Positions 45,639 to 54,923 of a stretch of DNA of 64,000 bases are shown here, one piece after another. This DNA is from JAGVGT01 sp963807225 (GTDB lineage Bacteria; Desulfobacterota; Desulfobulbia; Desulfobulbales; JAGXFP01), in assembly GCA_963807225.1 (NCBI GenBank), contig CAWEAD010000007.1, positions 124,001 through 188,000 of the forward strand. The letters are read 5' to 3'. The first letter of the stretch is position 1; every line of letters begins with the position of its first letter. Position numbers and translations under genes: made by a program. The notes below the pieces were generated by a model that saw only the letters and a program-made list of their open reading frames with translations, ran no database searches and was not told where the DNA came from.

Positions 45639-47726
45639 TTAGTTACCCGACTGCTCCAAGGGCAAGCGGATGACGAAAAGTGCCCCCTGCCCCGGGCGGC
45701 TGACCGCCTTGATCTCGCCGCCATGCCGTTCCACGATCTTCCGGCAGGTGGTCAAACCCATACCACACCCCTCGAAGACATCTCGACCATGCAATCGGAC
45801 AAAGGGTTCGAAAATTTGCTCGACCTCGTCACCACCAAGCCCGATGCCGTTGTCAGCAATGGTGATCTCGCAAAACCCCTCTTCTGCCAGCCGCCCGGTA
45901 ATACATACTTCCGGTGCGGTCTCCCGACGCCGGTACTTGATGGCGTTGGCAATCAGGTTCTGGAAAAGTTGGCGGATCTGCACTCTATCGCCGTTCAGGT
46001 CGGGCAAATCGATTACCTCCACCCGGGCGCCGGTGCTGCTGATGACCTCCTCCAAGTCGCCCAGTACGTCCTGGGCCAGTTGCCGCAACTCCAATCGTTC
46101 GAAAGAGCGCCGGCTGGTCGAAACCCTGGACAGCTGTAGCAGGGCCTCAACCAGTTCCTTGAGTTGCCCGGCCGCCTTGACGATCCGGCCCAGGTAATCC
46201 CGGCCCCGTTCATCCAGGACAGTGCCGTATCGAAGTTTCAGGCGTTCGGCGAAGGCGGTGATCAGCATCAGCGGCTCCTTCAGGTCGTGGGAGGCCACAT
46301 AGGCAAACTGCTCCAGCTCGGCATTGGATTGTCGCAGGGAGGCGGTGAGCCGGATCAACTCCTTCTCGACCCGGCGCCTTTCACCGATTTCCTTTTTGAG
46401 CTTACGGTTGATGCTGCTCAGTTCCTCGGTTCGCTCGTCGACCATCTCCTCCAGCCAGGATTGGTACTCTTCCAGTTCCCCCTCGACATTGACGAACTCG
46501 GTGATGTCCCAGCAGAGCCCGTCGGCACAGACTTCCCCCTGGCGCTCGTCGCTGGTGGCCGCAGCCCTTTCGTGCAGCCAGACCCAGGTTTCGTCCCCAC
46601 GCTGGAAACGATAGCGGACGTCATAGGGCTGGCCGTGCTTGATCAACTGCGCATAAGCCCGGCGCAACTCGGGAAGATCTTCCGGATGCACCCGGGCGAA
46701 ACGATCACTCCCCGTCAGCTCGGCGGCGCCAAGAGCCAGGATCGCCTGGCAGTTCGAACTGACAAAAATTATCCGGCCCTGGTGGTCGGCTCGCCAGATC
46801 ACGTCGGGCAGATTTTCGACCAGGGAACGAAACTTTTCCTCGCTGCACCGTAATTCCGCTTCGACCCGTTTCTGCTCGGTAATATTTTGCAGGATGACAA
46901 TGGCCCCGCCAACAGCGCCTTCATCACCGAGGGCAGTACCCGCCATCAGCACGGTACGCAACTTCCGTTTACCCGGGGCGCTGGTACAGGCGCCCTCCAG
47001 ATCAACTTCAATCCCGGAGAAGGAACCGCCCTCCCGGATCACTGAGTCCAATGGGCATTGCGGGCAAAATTTGTGGCCGATGACGGCCTTACAGGTGGAG
47101 CCCAGACACTCTTTGGCCTTGCGACCGAAAAACTGTTCGAAGGCCGGATTGACATCGAGCAGACGTAAATCTCCATCGACCACGAAAGCCGGTTCTTCCA
47201 TGCGCTTGAAAACGGTGGCATAGCGTTTCCTCTCCCGCAGTATATAACGCCGCGCCTCCTGATGTCGCCGGCGGTGATTCATCGATTTGAGTCGCGACCA
47301 CTCGGCGACCAATCCGGCCAGGATCCCATCGCTGAAGCGCAGCAGTTCCAAAATCGGTTCGGACAGTTCACCGGACGGGAAAATTCGGCAGGCCTGGGCG
47401 ATGAGGGCCTGCCGGATGCGGCTCAGGGCAGTCAGGCAGGCGGAAAGGCTTAAGCCGGTTTCACTCGCCTGCTCGGCCAGGAAACGACCGGCCTTGAGCA
47501 AGGAAGCCTCCCGGTCTGACTCTGGTATCGGCATGGAATCGGCTGAGGAATGTAACAGAAAGGCGGGCAACTGCAGCTGGACAACAGGGATAATCAAGCG
47601 TTCTGCCCAGGCCGGAAAGGAACCGGATCGATCCGGATCCAGTTTCCCGGAAACAATGGGCGCGTCCGGCGGCAAAAGAATATCTCCGGCCGCCAGGGCT
47701 TTTAGGAATGTGTCCCAATCAACCAT
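45639..47726 (-). CDS. PAS-domain sensor histidine kinase
   Basis: 695 residues, no clear membrane segment. Order: an N-terminal helical region with no family match (1-160), a PAS domain (about 175-280) with a Cys-rich insert (GHKFCPQCPLD), a second PAS/PAC domain (about 292-415), a coiled coil, then HisKA with the phospho-acceptor His in YVASHDLKEPL, and the ATPase with NLIANAIKYR, ITIADNGIGLG and GCGMGLTTCRKIVERHGG. Cytoplasmic signal kinase; no response regulator lies nearby. It overlaps the 3' end of der by 8 bases, so it is probably co-transcribed with the lpx-der group. Terminal gene of that unit. Confidence 0.9.
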   Translation of the reverse strand: MVDWDTFLKALAAGDILLPPDAPIVSGKLDPDRSGSFPAWAERLIIPVVQLQLPAFLLHSSADSMPIPESDREASLLKAGRFLAEQASETGLSLSACLTALSRIRQALIAQACRIFPSGELSEPILELLRFSDGILAGLVAEWSRLKSMNHRRRHQEARRYILRERKRYATVFKRMEEPAFVVDGDLRLLDVNPAFEQFFGRKAKECLGSTCKAVIGHKFCPQCPLDSVIREGGSFSGIEVDLEGACTSAPGKRKLRTVLMAGTALGDEGAVGGAIVILQNITEQKRVEAELRCSEEKFRSLVENLPDVIWRADHQGRIIFVSSNCQAILALGAAELTGSDRFARVHPEDLPELRRAYAQLIKHGQPYDVRYRFQRGDETWVWLHERAAATSDERQGEVCADGLCWDITEFVNVEGELEEYQSWLEEMVDERTEELSSINRKLKKEIGERRRVEKELIRLTASLRQSNAELEQFAYVASHDLKEPLMLITAFAERLKLRYGTVLDERGRDYLGRIVKAAGQLKELVEALLQLSRVSTSRRSFERLELRQLAQDVLGDLEEVISSTGARVEVIDLPDLNGDRVQIRQLFQNLIANAIKYRRRETAPEVCITGRLAEEGFCEITIADNGIGLGGDEVEQIFEPFVRLHGRDVFEGCGMGLTTCRKIVERHGGEIKAVSRPGQGALFVIRLPLEQSGN

Positions 47727-49116
47727 AACTTTTGCGTTGTCTTTCCTTCAGGATAATACGTAAAGGTGCCATCTCCAGACCCAGTTCTTCCCGGTAACGA
47801 TTGACCAGGAAACGTTCATAAGAGGGTGGCACCCCCTTGGGATAATTGCTGAAGACCACCAGGGTCGGCGGTTTGCTTGCCACCTGGGTAGCATAGTAGA
47901 ACTTCACCCTGCGCCCCTGGTACAAGGGTGGGTTATGCTCATCCGTCACTTTCTGAAGGATACGATTAATGCGGTTGGTGGTGAATTCCAGGGAAAACTG
48001 CTGGTAGACCTTATCAATGGTAGGCAGGATCTTGCCGACCCCGCTGCCGGTCAGGGCCGAAACCGTGAGGACCGGGGCATGGCCGATGAAACGGGTGAGC
48101 CGCGCCACCTCGTCGAGAAGCCATTTCTGCTGTTTCTTGTCACCCCGGACCAGATCCCATTTATTCAGCAGCACCAGACAGGCCCGACCCCGATCGATGG
48201 TATAGCCGATGATCTTGGTATCCTGCTCGGTGATGCCCTCTCCGGCATCGATCAGAAACAGGGCCACATCGCATTTTTCCAGAGAGCCCAAGGCCCTGAC
48301 TACACTATATTTTTCAAGCTTTTCCTGAACTTTGCCCTTGCGACGAATACCGGCGGTATCAATCAGAAGGTAGGCATTTTTGCCCCTTCGGAAAAGGGTA
48401 TCCACCGAGTCCCTGGTGGTGCCAGGCACTTCAGAAACCACCATGCGTTTTTCGCCCAGCAGCTGGTTGACCAGGGAGGATTTGCCTACATTGGGTCTAC
48501 CGATACAGGCCACCGACACGGTGTTTTCCGGAAGTTCCTGAGCCACGGAGGGATGATCGGGCAACTTGGCGATCAGATCGTCCAGCAGGGTCTCGATGCC
48601 AAAGCCGTGGGCCGCCGAAACCGGCCAGAGGGACTCGGCCCCCAGTTCAAAAAAAGGGGAAAGCAGCTTGGATTCCAGCTCCGGGCCGTCAACCTTGTTG
48701 ACCACGAAGAAGACCGGCTTGCCCGATTTGCGCATGATCTCAGCCACCCGATAATCTTCGCCGGCCAGGCCTGCGCGACCATCAAGCAGCAGGATCACCA
48801 CGTCGGCCTCCTGAATCGCCAGCCAGGTTTGCTCCTGGATACCGTTGACCACCACGGATCTGGCCGCCAGGTCAGCCTGGCGGGGAAAGGCTCCACCCTC
48901 GAACTCGGTGGGTAAAGGTTCGATACCGCCGGTATCGATCAGCACAAATCCGCGGTCCTGCCAATCCACCCTGGCGTAGTGGCGATCGCGGGTTACCCCC
49001 GGCATGTCGTCGACAATGGCCTCTCGCTTTTTGATCAGCCGGTTGAACAGCGACGACTTGCCGACGTTGGGGCGGCCCACCAGAGCGACCAGGGCCAGTT
49101 GTTCTTTATTCTGCAT
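47719..49116 (-). CDS. der: Ribosome assembly GTPase Der
   Basis: Essential GTPase for 50S maturation. 465 residues with two G domains in tandem: GRPNVGKSSLFNRLIKK ... DTGG ... VNKVD, then GRPNVGKSSLVNQLLGEKRM ... DTAG ... LNKWD, and a C-terminal KH-like domain (RVKFYYATQVASKPPTLVVFSNYPKGVPPSYERFLVN). Both P-loops are intact. It lies 53 bases after the sugar-kinase gene. Confidence 0.97.
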   Translation of the reverse strand: MQNKEQLALVALVGRPNVGKSSLFNRLIKKREAIVDDMPGVTRDRHYARVDWQDRGFVLIDTGGIEPLPTEFEGGAFPRQADLAARSVVVNGIQEQTWLAIQEADVVILLLDGRAGLAGEDYRVAEIMRKSGKPVFFVVNKVDGPELESKLLSPFFELGAESLWPVSAAHGFGIETLLDDLIAKLPDHPSVAQELPENTVSVACIGRPNVGKSSLVNQLLGEKRMVVSEVPGTTRDSVDTLFRRGKNAYLLIDTAGIRRKGKVQEKLEKYSVVRALGSLEKCDVALFLIDAGEGITEQDTKIIGYTIDRGRACLVLLNKWDLVRGDKKQQKWLLDEVARLTRFIGHAPVLTVSALTGSGVGKILPTIDKVYQQFSLEFTTNRINRILQKVTDEHNPPLYQGRRVKFYYATQVASKPPTLVVFSNYPKGVPPSYERFLVNRYREELGLEMAPLRIILKERQRKSYG

Positions 49117-49169
49117 GGCAGTATCCTATAATTTTGTACCGGCGCCCGGCAAGCCGGGACGGGAACTTT

Positions 49170-50243
49170 TCACGATTTTATAACCAGATCGAGACGCACC
49201 GGCAGTTCAAAAGCCAAACCCCGCAGCACCGGGAACCGGCGGGCTCCTGGCAGCAACAGCAATCTTTCAAGGTTTTCCGCGGCGGGCCGCAGAAAAGCTT
49301 GAAAGAAGGTCTTACCCTTCACCCGGGACAAGAAAGCGAAGGCCCCCAGGATCTGCATATTGCGTTGCAGAGCCAGCCACAGATAGCCTTCGGCGAATTC
49401 AGCAGCCAGATCGGGACGCACCTCGACCAGATTCTGCCGATAATACTCGAACAGTTCGTCCTTGTCCGCTTCGGGCAAGCAGACATAGGGATCATTGAGC
49501 AAGGACGCCAGGTCGTAGCCCAAGGGTCCCAAGCGCCCGCCCTGGAAATCCAAAACCCGCAAGCGGCCTTCCTGGACCAGCAAATTCCTGGACTGGAAAT
49601 CCCGGTGCAGGAAAAAGCCGCCCGGCTCCCGGCCGGCAAGTTCGGCCAGGGAGCGAAATTCCTCATCCAGCCCGTCCGGCTTATCCAATTCCAAAAGATC
49701 CCGACAGCAGGACTCCCAGAAATAGCCGGACTCCCGGGTCAGCATCAAATTACGGTCATAGTTGCCGGTATCCCAACACCAGGTGGGATCGAAACCAACT
49801 GCACCCCTGAGCTGCATCTCCAATAACAGGTCGAGGGCCATCCGGTAGAGCCGCGTCACCTCCCCCCGGGTCTTTCCTGACTGCAGCTTTTCCTGGAGCA
49901 GGCCGTCGCCCAAATCTTCGCAGAGAACCAGGCCGGTTATCCGGTCAAAACCGTAGAGTTCAGGTACCGGCACCCCGCAACTCCTTAGATGACGGCCAAT
50001 ATGCCAGAAAGCAGCTGCCTCTTCCTTTCCCTGCGTCGGCGTCGGAGAGGGCAGTACCGCGATCCGGCGCCAACCTGTTCCGGTCAGCCGTAGAAAATAA
50101 CGATCCGAACCGTCACCAGCCAGCAACTTTACAGTCCCTTCGGCCAGGTCATAACCTTCGCGCCGCAGCAGGCCTTCAAGAGCCCGACGTTGATCGGCAT
50201 CAAGTATGGCAAGTGCATCAGCAGACAACAATTTGGTCCTCAA
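49170..50243 (-). CDS. AmgK-like sugar kinase (aminoglycoside phosphotransferase fold)
   Basis: 357 residues. Protein-kinase-like fold: GDGSDRYFLRL loop near residue 45, catalytic HRDFQSRN and metal-binding DFQGGRLGPLGYDLASLL. It overlaps the nucleotidyltransferase gene by 26 bases. This gene pair matches AmgK-MurU, in which AmgK phosphorylates recovered N-acetylmuramate or GlcNAc at C1 and MurU makes the UDP sugar, a peptidoglycan recycling shortcut. The AmgK assignment depends on the pairing; substrate not proven. Confidence 0.8.
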   Translation of the reverse strand: MRTKLLSADALAILDADQRRALEGLLRREGYDLAEGTVKLLAGDGSDRYFLRLTGTGWRRIAVLPSPTPTQGKEEAAAFWHIGRHLRSCGVPVPELYGFDRITGLVLCEDLGDGLLQEKLQSGKTRGEVTRLYRMALDLLLEMQLRGAVGFDPTWCWDTGNYDRNLMLTRESGYFWESCCRDLLELDKPDGLDEEFRSLAELAGREPGGFFLHRDFQSRNLLVQEGRLRVLDFQGGRLGPLGYDLASLLNDPYVCLPEADKDELFEYYRQNLVEVRPDLAAEFAEGYLWLALQRNMQILGAFAFLSRVKGKTFFQAFLRPAAENLERLLLLPGARRFPVLRGLAFELPVRLDLVIKS

Positions 50244-51129
50244 CCAGGGTTCCCGGCTCGATCCGGGCGCCGGGCCAGATTACCGCGCGACGCACCAGGG
50301 CTTCGGTTCCGATCCGGGCGCCGGCTCCGACCATTGCCCATTCTTCGATCTTTGCCCCGAGCCCTACATCCACTCCCTCGCCCAACCAGACCGGGCCGGC
50401 GGAGCGAACCAGAAAATCAGGCCGGGGCTGGACTTTTCCGGTCAAGAGATCCCGGTGCAGGGCGAGATAATCGGCCGGGGTGCCGATGTCGGCCCAAAAA
50501 TGGTCCCGAACCTCGATAATGTTGATCCGTACGCCATCATCGGCGAGGACGGTGTAATATTCGATTAGATCCTGGAACTTGCCCGGAGATATCCCGGCCA
50601 ACAAGGAGGGATCGAGAAATTGGACGCCGGTGAAGGCCAGCAGCCGCTCGCCCAATTCCGGGGAAAAGTCCTCCGCCCCGACCCGAAAACCGGTAACCGT
50701 TCCCTCGGGGCTAACCCGCAGATTGTTGAAACGGGGGTAATTGTGCATTACCAGAGAGATTCTCGCTCCGGAGGCCAGGTGCCGGGAGCGCAGCTCATCC
50801 AGTCGGCAGGAGATCAGGGTGTCGCCATTCAACACCAGGATCGGGCCGGGCCCCATCCACTGCATAGCCAACCGCAAGCCGCCGCCAGTGCCCAACACCT
50901 CTTTCTCAAGTTGCAGGTCGACACCCGGCCGATGACCCAGAAGGCTTTGTAACTGCTCCCGAAGATAATGGGCGTTGACCAGGCACGGTCCGAATCCCTG
51001 GTCTCGTAACTGCTCGAGAAGATAGAGAATAAGAGGACGATCCAGGATCGGGAAAAGCGGTTTGGGGATAATCTCGGTGTAGGGCCTCAGCCTGGTGCCC
51101 AAGCCGGCGGCCAGGATCATGGCTTTCAT
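50218..51129 (-). CDS. MurU-like sugar-1-phosphate nucleotidyltransferase
   Basis: 303 residues. N-terminal NTP-transferase domain with the signature AMILAAGLGTRLRPYTEIIPKPLFPI and LVLNGDTLI, then a short left-handed beta-helix tail (VDVGLGAKIEEWAMVGAGARIGTEALV). Partner of the AmgK-like kinase (26-base overlap). It may make a UDP- or other NDP-sugar, probably feeding cell-wall synthesis. MurU proper is shorter and lacks the helix, so the nucleotide specificity is open. Confidence 0.85.
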   Translation of the reverse strand: MKAMILAAGLGTRLRPYTEIIPKPLFPILDRPLILYLLEQLRDQGFGPCLVNAHYLREQLQSLLGHRPGVDLQLEKEVLGTGGGLRLAMQWMGPGPILVLNGDTLISCRLDELRSRHLASGARISLVMHNYPRFNNLRVSPEGTVTGFRVGAEDFSPELGERLLAFTGVQFLDPSLLAGISPGKFQDLIEYYTVLADDGVRINIIEVRDHFWADIGTPADYLALHRDLLTGKVQPRPDFLVRSAGPVWLGEGVDVGLGAKIEEWAMVGAGARIGTEALVRRAVIWPGARIEPGTLVEDQIVVC

Positions 51130-51147
51130 GGATAATCCTTTTGACTG

Positions 51148-51987
51148 TCAGTTCCGACCGAGGTCCAATTCTCCGGATTCATTCTCTTCGACCCCCACCA
51201 CCACCAGTCCGGCCCGATCGGCCCGGTCGATAACCGCCTCGCTGTCGAAGAGCAGGGCCTGGCCGGCTTCCACGGCCAACACCGCCGCCTTGACCTGCTC
51301 CATGCTCTCGATGGTCCCGGTGCCTATGGCCGGCAGATCGAAGCGAAAATCCTGCCCCGGTTTCTTTACTTTGACCACCACCGCCTGCTCCTTGCCCAGG
51401 GAACCACCGCGCTGAATGGCGGCATCGGTGCCCTCGATGGCTTCCACCGCCAGCACCGTCCGGTCGCGAACCACCACGCACTGCCCGATGTCCAGACGAC
51501 CCACTTCACGCGCCATGCGCCAGCCGAACCGGATGTCGTCCAACTGGGCCGGCGACGGCTTCTTCCTGGTCAGTACACCCTTGGGAAAAAGCAAATGCTG
51601 CAGGTAAAGAGTCGATTCCAGTATAGCTATCCCCTCATCCTGCAGGGCCTCGGCCACGGCCCGGAGAATCTGGTCATCCTGGCGGATCTTGATCCGGTTC
51701 CACAGGGTCAAACCTTTGATATCCGGCCAGATATCCTTGAAAATTCTGGTCTTGGTAATGGTGCCCAGGAGCACCGCTTCCTTGATCCCTTCGCGGCGGA
51801 AAAAATTGATGATTTTGCCGAGCTGTCCCAGTTTCACCCAACAGAAACCATCGGCAATCTGCTCCAAATCTGGATTCGATTCACCCTTATGGGCCGCGAC
51901 AAAGACCTGGCGTCCCTGTGCTTTGGCGGCCTGAGCAAAAAGCAGAGGAAACTGGCCGCCACCGGCGATAATCCCGATCTTACTCAT
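51148..51987 (-). CDS. lpxI: UDP-2,3-diacylglucosamine pyrophosphatase LpxI
   Basis: Cleaves UDP-2,3-diacylglucosamine to lipid X, in place of LpxH. 279 residues of the DUF1009/LpxI family: MSKIGIIAGGGQFPLLFAQAAKAQG, WVKLGQLGKIINFFRREG, RAVAEALQDEGI and the C-terminal FDLPAIGTGTIESMEQVKAAVLAVEAGQALLFD. The ORF opens 90 codons further upstream inside lpxA, but this ATG starts the family N-terminus and overlaps the lpxA stop by 8 bases. LpxI in place of LpxH is typical of alpha- and deltaproteobacterial relatives. Confidence 0.95.
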   Translation of the reverse strand: MSKIGIIAGGGQFPLLFAQAAKAQGRQVFVAAHKGESNPDLEQIADGFCWVKLGQLGKIINFFRREGIKEAVLLGTITKTRIFKDIWPDIKGLTLWNRIKIRQDDQILRAVAEALQDEGIAILESTLYLQHLLFPKGVLTRKKPSPAQLDDIRFGWRMAREVGRLDIGQCVVVRDRTVLAVEAIEGTDAAIQRGGSLGKEQAVVVKVKKPGQDFRFDLPAIGTGTIESMEQVKAAVLAVEAGQALLFDSEAVIDRADRAGLVVVGVEENESGELDLGRN

Positions 51988-52780
51988 CCTCACCATAGTT
52001 CCTGATGATGCCACGCTCGGATTTCCGGATGAAATCGACCAGTTCCTTGACTGGAGAGCAATCGGGAAATTCGGCCAGAGTCTTATCCAAGGCCTCCTGC
52101 AGAAGGAGATTTTCCTCAAGAAAGATAATCTTGAATGCACCGTGCAGTTTCTTGATATCTTCAACGGAAAAACCGTTGCGTTTAAGGCCGATCCGGTTGA
52201 TCCCGGAAACCCGCATCCGGTTTCTGGTACCAGCCACGATGGTGAATGGCGGCACATCTTTGGTCAGGCCGGACATTCCGCCGATATAGGAAAATCGGCC
52301 GATCCTAGTGAACTGATGCACCCCGACGAAACCTCCCAGGTTGGCCCGGTCCTCCACCATGACATGGCCGCTCAGAGTAGCGGCGTTGGCCATAATCACA
52401 TGATTGCCGATCCGGCAATCATGGGCGATATGGGTATAGGCCATCAGCATGTTGTGGTCGCCGATCATCGTAACTCCGCCGCCTTTGACGCTACCGCGAT
52501 GAATCGAAACATATTCGCGAATCAGGTTATGATCACCTATGGTCAGCGTGGTTTCCTCGCCGCGATAGCTGAGATCCTGGGGAGCCGCTCCGATATTGGC
52601 GAAGGAACCGACCCGGTTGCCGGCTCCGATCACCGTTGGTCCGCTGATTACGGTATGGGTTTCAATCTCGGTATCGGGACCGATCTGTACTCCTTTACCG
52701 ATTATGACATAGGGTCCGACGCCGACCGAGGAATCGAGTTCGGCGCCGGGATCAATTACTGCGGTGGGGTGAATATTCAT
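51980..52780 (-). CDS. lpxA: UDP-N-acetylglucosamine acyltransferase
   Basis: First step of lipid A synthesis: transfers a 3-hydroxyacyl chain from ACP to UDP-GlcNAc. 266 residues. A left-handed beta-helix of hexapeptide repeats (NIHPTAVIDPGAELDSSVGVGPYVIIG...) covers residues 1-190; catalytic His lies in NMLMAYTHIAHDCRIG; the C-terminal helical domain follows. Between fabZ and lpxI as usual. Confidence 0.97.
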   Translation of the reverse strand: MNIHPTAVIDPGAELDSSVGVGPYVIIGKGVQIGPDTEIETHTVISGPTVIGAGNRVGSFANIGAAPQDLSYRGEETTLTIGDHNLIREYVSIHRGSVKGGGVTMIGDHNMLMAYTHIAHDCRIGNHVIMANAATLSGHVMVEDRANLGGFVGVHQFTRIGRFSYIGGMSGLTKDVPPFTIVAGTRNRMRVSGINRIGLKRNGFSVEDIKKLHGAFKIIFLEENLLLQEALDKTLAEFPDCSPVKELVDFIRKSERGIIRNYGEDE

Positions 52781-52871
52781 TACCTGGTCCTAAGCTGATT
52801 TGAAACTTTGGCCGCTCCAAGCCGACGCGGCCGAAATCGACCGGGCATAATGCCGGAACTTTCCCTTCCCG

Positions 52872-53318
52872 TCAACCAAAAGTGGCCATGAGGTTGGCCT
52901 CGGCTACCAGCTTGTCCTCGACATAGGCCCGGGCTTCAAGCTTGTAGAGCTTACCTTTGCGTTTCAGTACCGAGGACTTGATGATCAACTGATCGCCCGG
53001 TACCACCTTCTGACGAAATCGCACTCCGTCCAGCCCGGCAAAATAAACCAATAGATCGCCAAACTTTTCGCGGTCGGTCAGATAGGCCAGGATAGCACCG
53101 ACCTGGGCCATACCTTCCAAGATTAAGACACCAGGCATGATCGGCTCGCCCGGGAAGTGTCCTTGAAAAAACGGCTCGTTGATGCTTACGTTCTTTAGGC
53201 CGACTATACTTTCGCCCAATTTCACTTCGAGGATCCGATCAACCAGGATGAAAGGATAACGGTGTGGCAGAAGTTTAAGTATCTCCCGAACATCATAAAC
53301 CTGTTGCGCCGAACTCAT
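52872..53318 (-). CDS. fabZ: 3-hydroxyacyl-ACP dehydratase FabZ
   Basis: Dehydrates 3-hydroxyacyl-ACP in fatty acid elongation, competing with LpxA/LpxD for hydroxyacyl-ACP. 148 residues, hot-dog fold. Active-site His is in LLPHRYPFILVDRI and Glu in the FPGEPIMPGVLILEGMAQVGA helix. Sits between lpxD and lpxA, the conserved order in the lipid A operon. Confidence 0.97.
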   Translation of the reverse strand: MSSAQQVYDVREILKLLPHRYPFILVDRILEVKLGESIVGLKNVSINEPFFQGHFPGEPIMPGVLILEGMAQVGAILAYLTDREKFGDLLVYFAGLDGVRFRQKVVPGDQLIIKSSVLKRKGKLYKLEARAYVEDKLVAEANLMATFG

Positions 53319-53369
53319 ATGACCTCCATAGCCTGAAAAAATTATCGCTTCTCCGGTGGGACTGTATGA

Positions 53370-54425
53370 TCAATCTCTTAGATCGCCTGATTTCTTGATT
53401 AGAACCGCTATCTGCTTCTTCAATTCCCGAACTTCCCTGAGCAACTCGGGCAACCGTGGAAAGACGGTGACCGCCCGCAACCATTTCTTGTGGGGGATGG
53501 CGGGAAAGCCGGCCACCACTTCGCCATCGCCAAGATTGGAGGTGATCCCGGATTTACCAGCCGCAGTTACCCGATTGCCGAGACGCAGATGCCCGCTGAC
53601 CGCGGCCTTGCCTCCCAAAATCACCCCATCGCCCAGGACGGTGCTCCCGGAAATCCCGACCTGGGACACCAAGATGGAATCTTCGCCGATCTCCACGTTA
53701 TGGGCCACCTGGACCAGGTTATCGATCTTGGCACCCCGTTTTATCCAGGTTCGCCCGAACGTTCCACGATCGACGCAGACATTGGCCCCCAGTTCGACGT
53801 CGTCATCAATCTGGACATATCCCACATGCGGCCTTTTTAGATGGCGTCCCTGCCGGTCATGGGCATAGCCGAAACCATCGCTGCCGATCACCGTTCCACT
53901 GTGCAGGACCACCCGGTCTCCCAGAACCGATCGATCCAGGATCGTGACGTTCGGATGCAGGAGACAATCGTCGCCGAGCACCACATCATCGCCGATCACG
54001 CAGCCCGGGGCTATTCGGACCCGGTGTCCGACTTTGACCCGGTCACCCAGGCAGGCCAGAGGACCGATGGATATCTCCGCCGGTATCGAACAATCCCGAC
54101 CGATCACCGCACTGGGATGTATGCCGGAATTGATAAATTCCCGGGCCAGAAAATGGTTCTGGATAACCGTGGCGGCCCAAACCGGATCATCAACCCGAAT
54201 TGTCGGTAGCGGCAAGTCCGGGGTATCCTTGGAAACCAATAGCGCCGAGGCCCGGCAGGCCTCGATCTGTTCCGGTTTGACTTTACCGCTCAGAAAAGAA
54301 ATCTGCCCCGGCCCGGCGGAGTCCAGATCAAGTAGAGCCTCAATGGTCGGATCGTCTTCTCCTGCCAATTGACCTTTGACCATGGCGGCAAGTTCGGAGG
54401 CCTTTATCTTCCTATTTACTCTCAT
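53370..54425 (-). CDS. lpxD: UDP-3-O-(3-hydroxyacyl)glucosamine N-acyltransferase
   Basis: Adds the second hydroxyacyl chain in lipid A synthesis. 351 residues from the ATG at 54425. N-terminal uridine-binding domain (ASELAAMVKGQLAGEDDPTIEAL), hexapeptide beta-helix from about residue 110 (SAVIGRDCSIPAEISIGPLACLGD), catalytic His in QVAHNVEIG. The frame can be extended 16 codons to a TTG, but that would lie in the terminator hairpin of the preceding gene. First gene of the lpx-der unit. Confidence 0.95.
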   Translation of the reverse strand: MRVNRKIKASELAAMVKGQLAGEDDPTIEALLDLDSAGPGQISFLSGKVKPEQIEACRASALLVSKDTPDLPLPTIRVDDPVWAATVIQNHFLAREFINSGIHPSAVIGRDCSIPAEISIGPLACLGDRVKVGHRVRIAPGCVIGDDVVLGDDCLLHPNVTILDRSVLGDRVVLHSGTVIGSDGFGYAHDRQGRHLKRPHVGYVQIDDDVELGANVCVDRGTFGRTWIKRGAKIDNLVQVAHNVEIGEDSILVSQVGISGSTVLGDGVILGGKAAVSGHLRLGNRVTAAGKSGITSNLGDGEVVAGFPAIPHKKWLRAVTVFPRLPELLREVRELKKQIAVLIKKSGDLRD

Positions 54426-54453
54426 CCGCACCCCAAGTGGTAAAGGCCAAACT

Positions 54454-54491
54454 AAAAAAACGGGTGCCTCCAATATTGAGGAAGCAACCCG
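54454..54491 (-). terminator. Terminator of the ihf gene, upstream of lpxD
   Basis: On the minus strand CGGGTTGC...CTC pairs with GAGGCACCCG (bulged stem, loop around AATATT), followed by TTTTTTT. It lies 36 bases after the histone-like gene stop and 29 bases before lpxD. Confidence 0.8.
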
Positions 54492-54527
54492 TTGCTGGTC
54501 AAGTCAAAGCTGCCGGTCCAGCCTTTA

Positions 54528-54821
54528 CTATCCTTTTTTCCCGTTGCTGATTCGATCCCGCAATATCCCGGAGGGTTTGAAGGTCACCACGTGACGGGCC
54601 TCTAGGATCAGTTCCTTGCCAGTCTGAGGATTGCGACCCCGCCGTGAGTTCTTTTTTTTGACATTGAATTTGCCGAATCCGCTGATCAACAGATCATCAC
54701 CATTGATCATGCAATCCTTGGCGATCTTCAGGAATGATTCCACGGCCTGGGCAGCCTGAACCTTGGTCAGGTCATGCTTCTGGTAGACGTTCTGGATTAT
54801 TTCGGCCTTGGTCAAAGTCAT
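54528..54821 (-). CDS. ihfA: Integration host factor/HU family DNA-bending protein (alpha-like)
   Basis: 97 residues. N-terminal helices (MTLTKAEIIQNVYQKHDLTKVQAAQAVESFL), then GFGKFNVKKKNSRRGRNPQTGKE beta-arm motif with the conserved RxGRNPxTG, and a C-terminal FKPSGILRDRI. The sequence is nearer IHF-alpha than HU. It bends DNA in transcription and recombination. Confidence 0.88.
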   Translation of the reverse strand: MTLTKAEIIQNVYQKHDLTKVQAAQAVESFLKIAKDCMINGDDLLISGFGKFNVKKKNSRRGRNPQTGKELILEARHVVTFKPSGILRDRISNGKKG

Positions 54822-54923
54822 GAAAATACCTCAAGGAGGGAACAGTACCTGCCATTAGAGTTAGACAGCCAAATCAAACCGATCGTTAAGCGGAACATAT
54901 TTTCCCGATCATCCACTTCGACC

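Noticed and set aside
47935..48915. 326-codon plus-strand ORF
   Set aside because: Antisense shadow of der.
51148..52257. 369-residue version of LpxI
   Set aside because: The first 90 codons are a shadow of lpxA; the family starts at MSKIGIIAGG.
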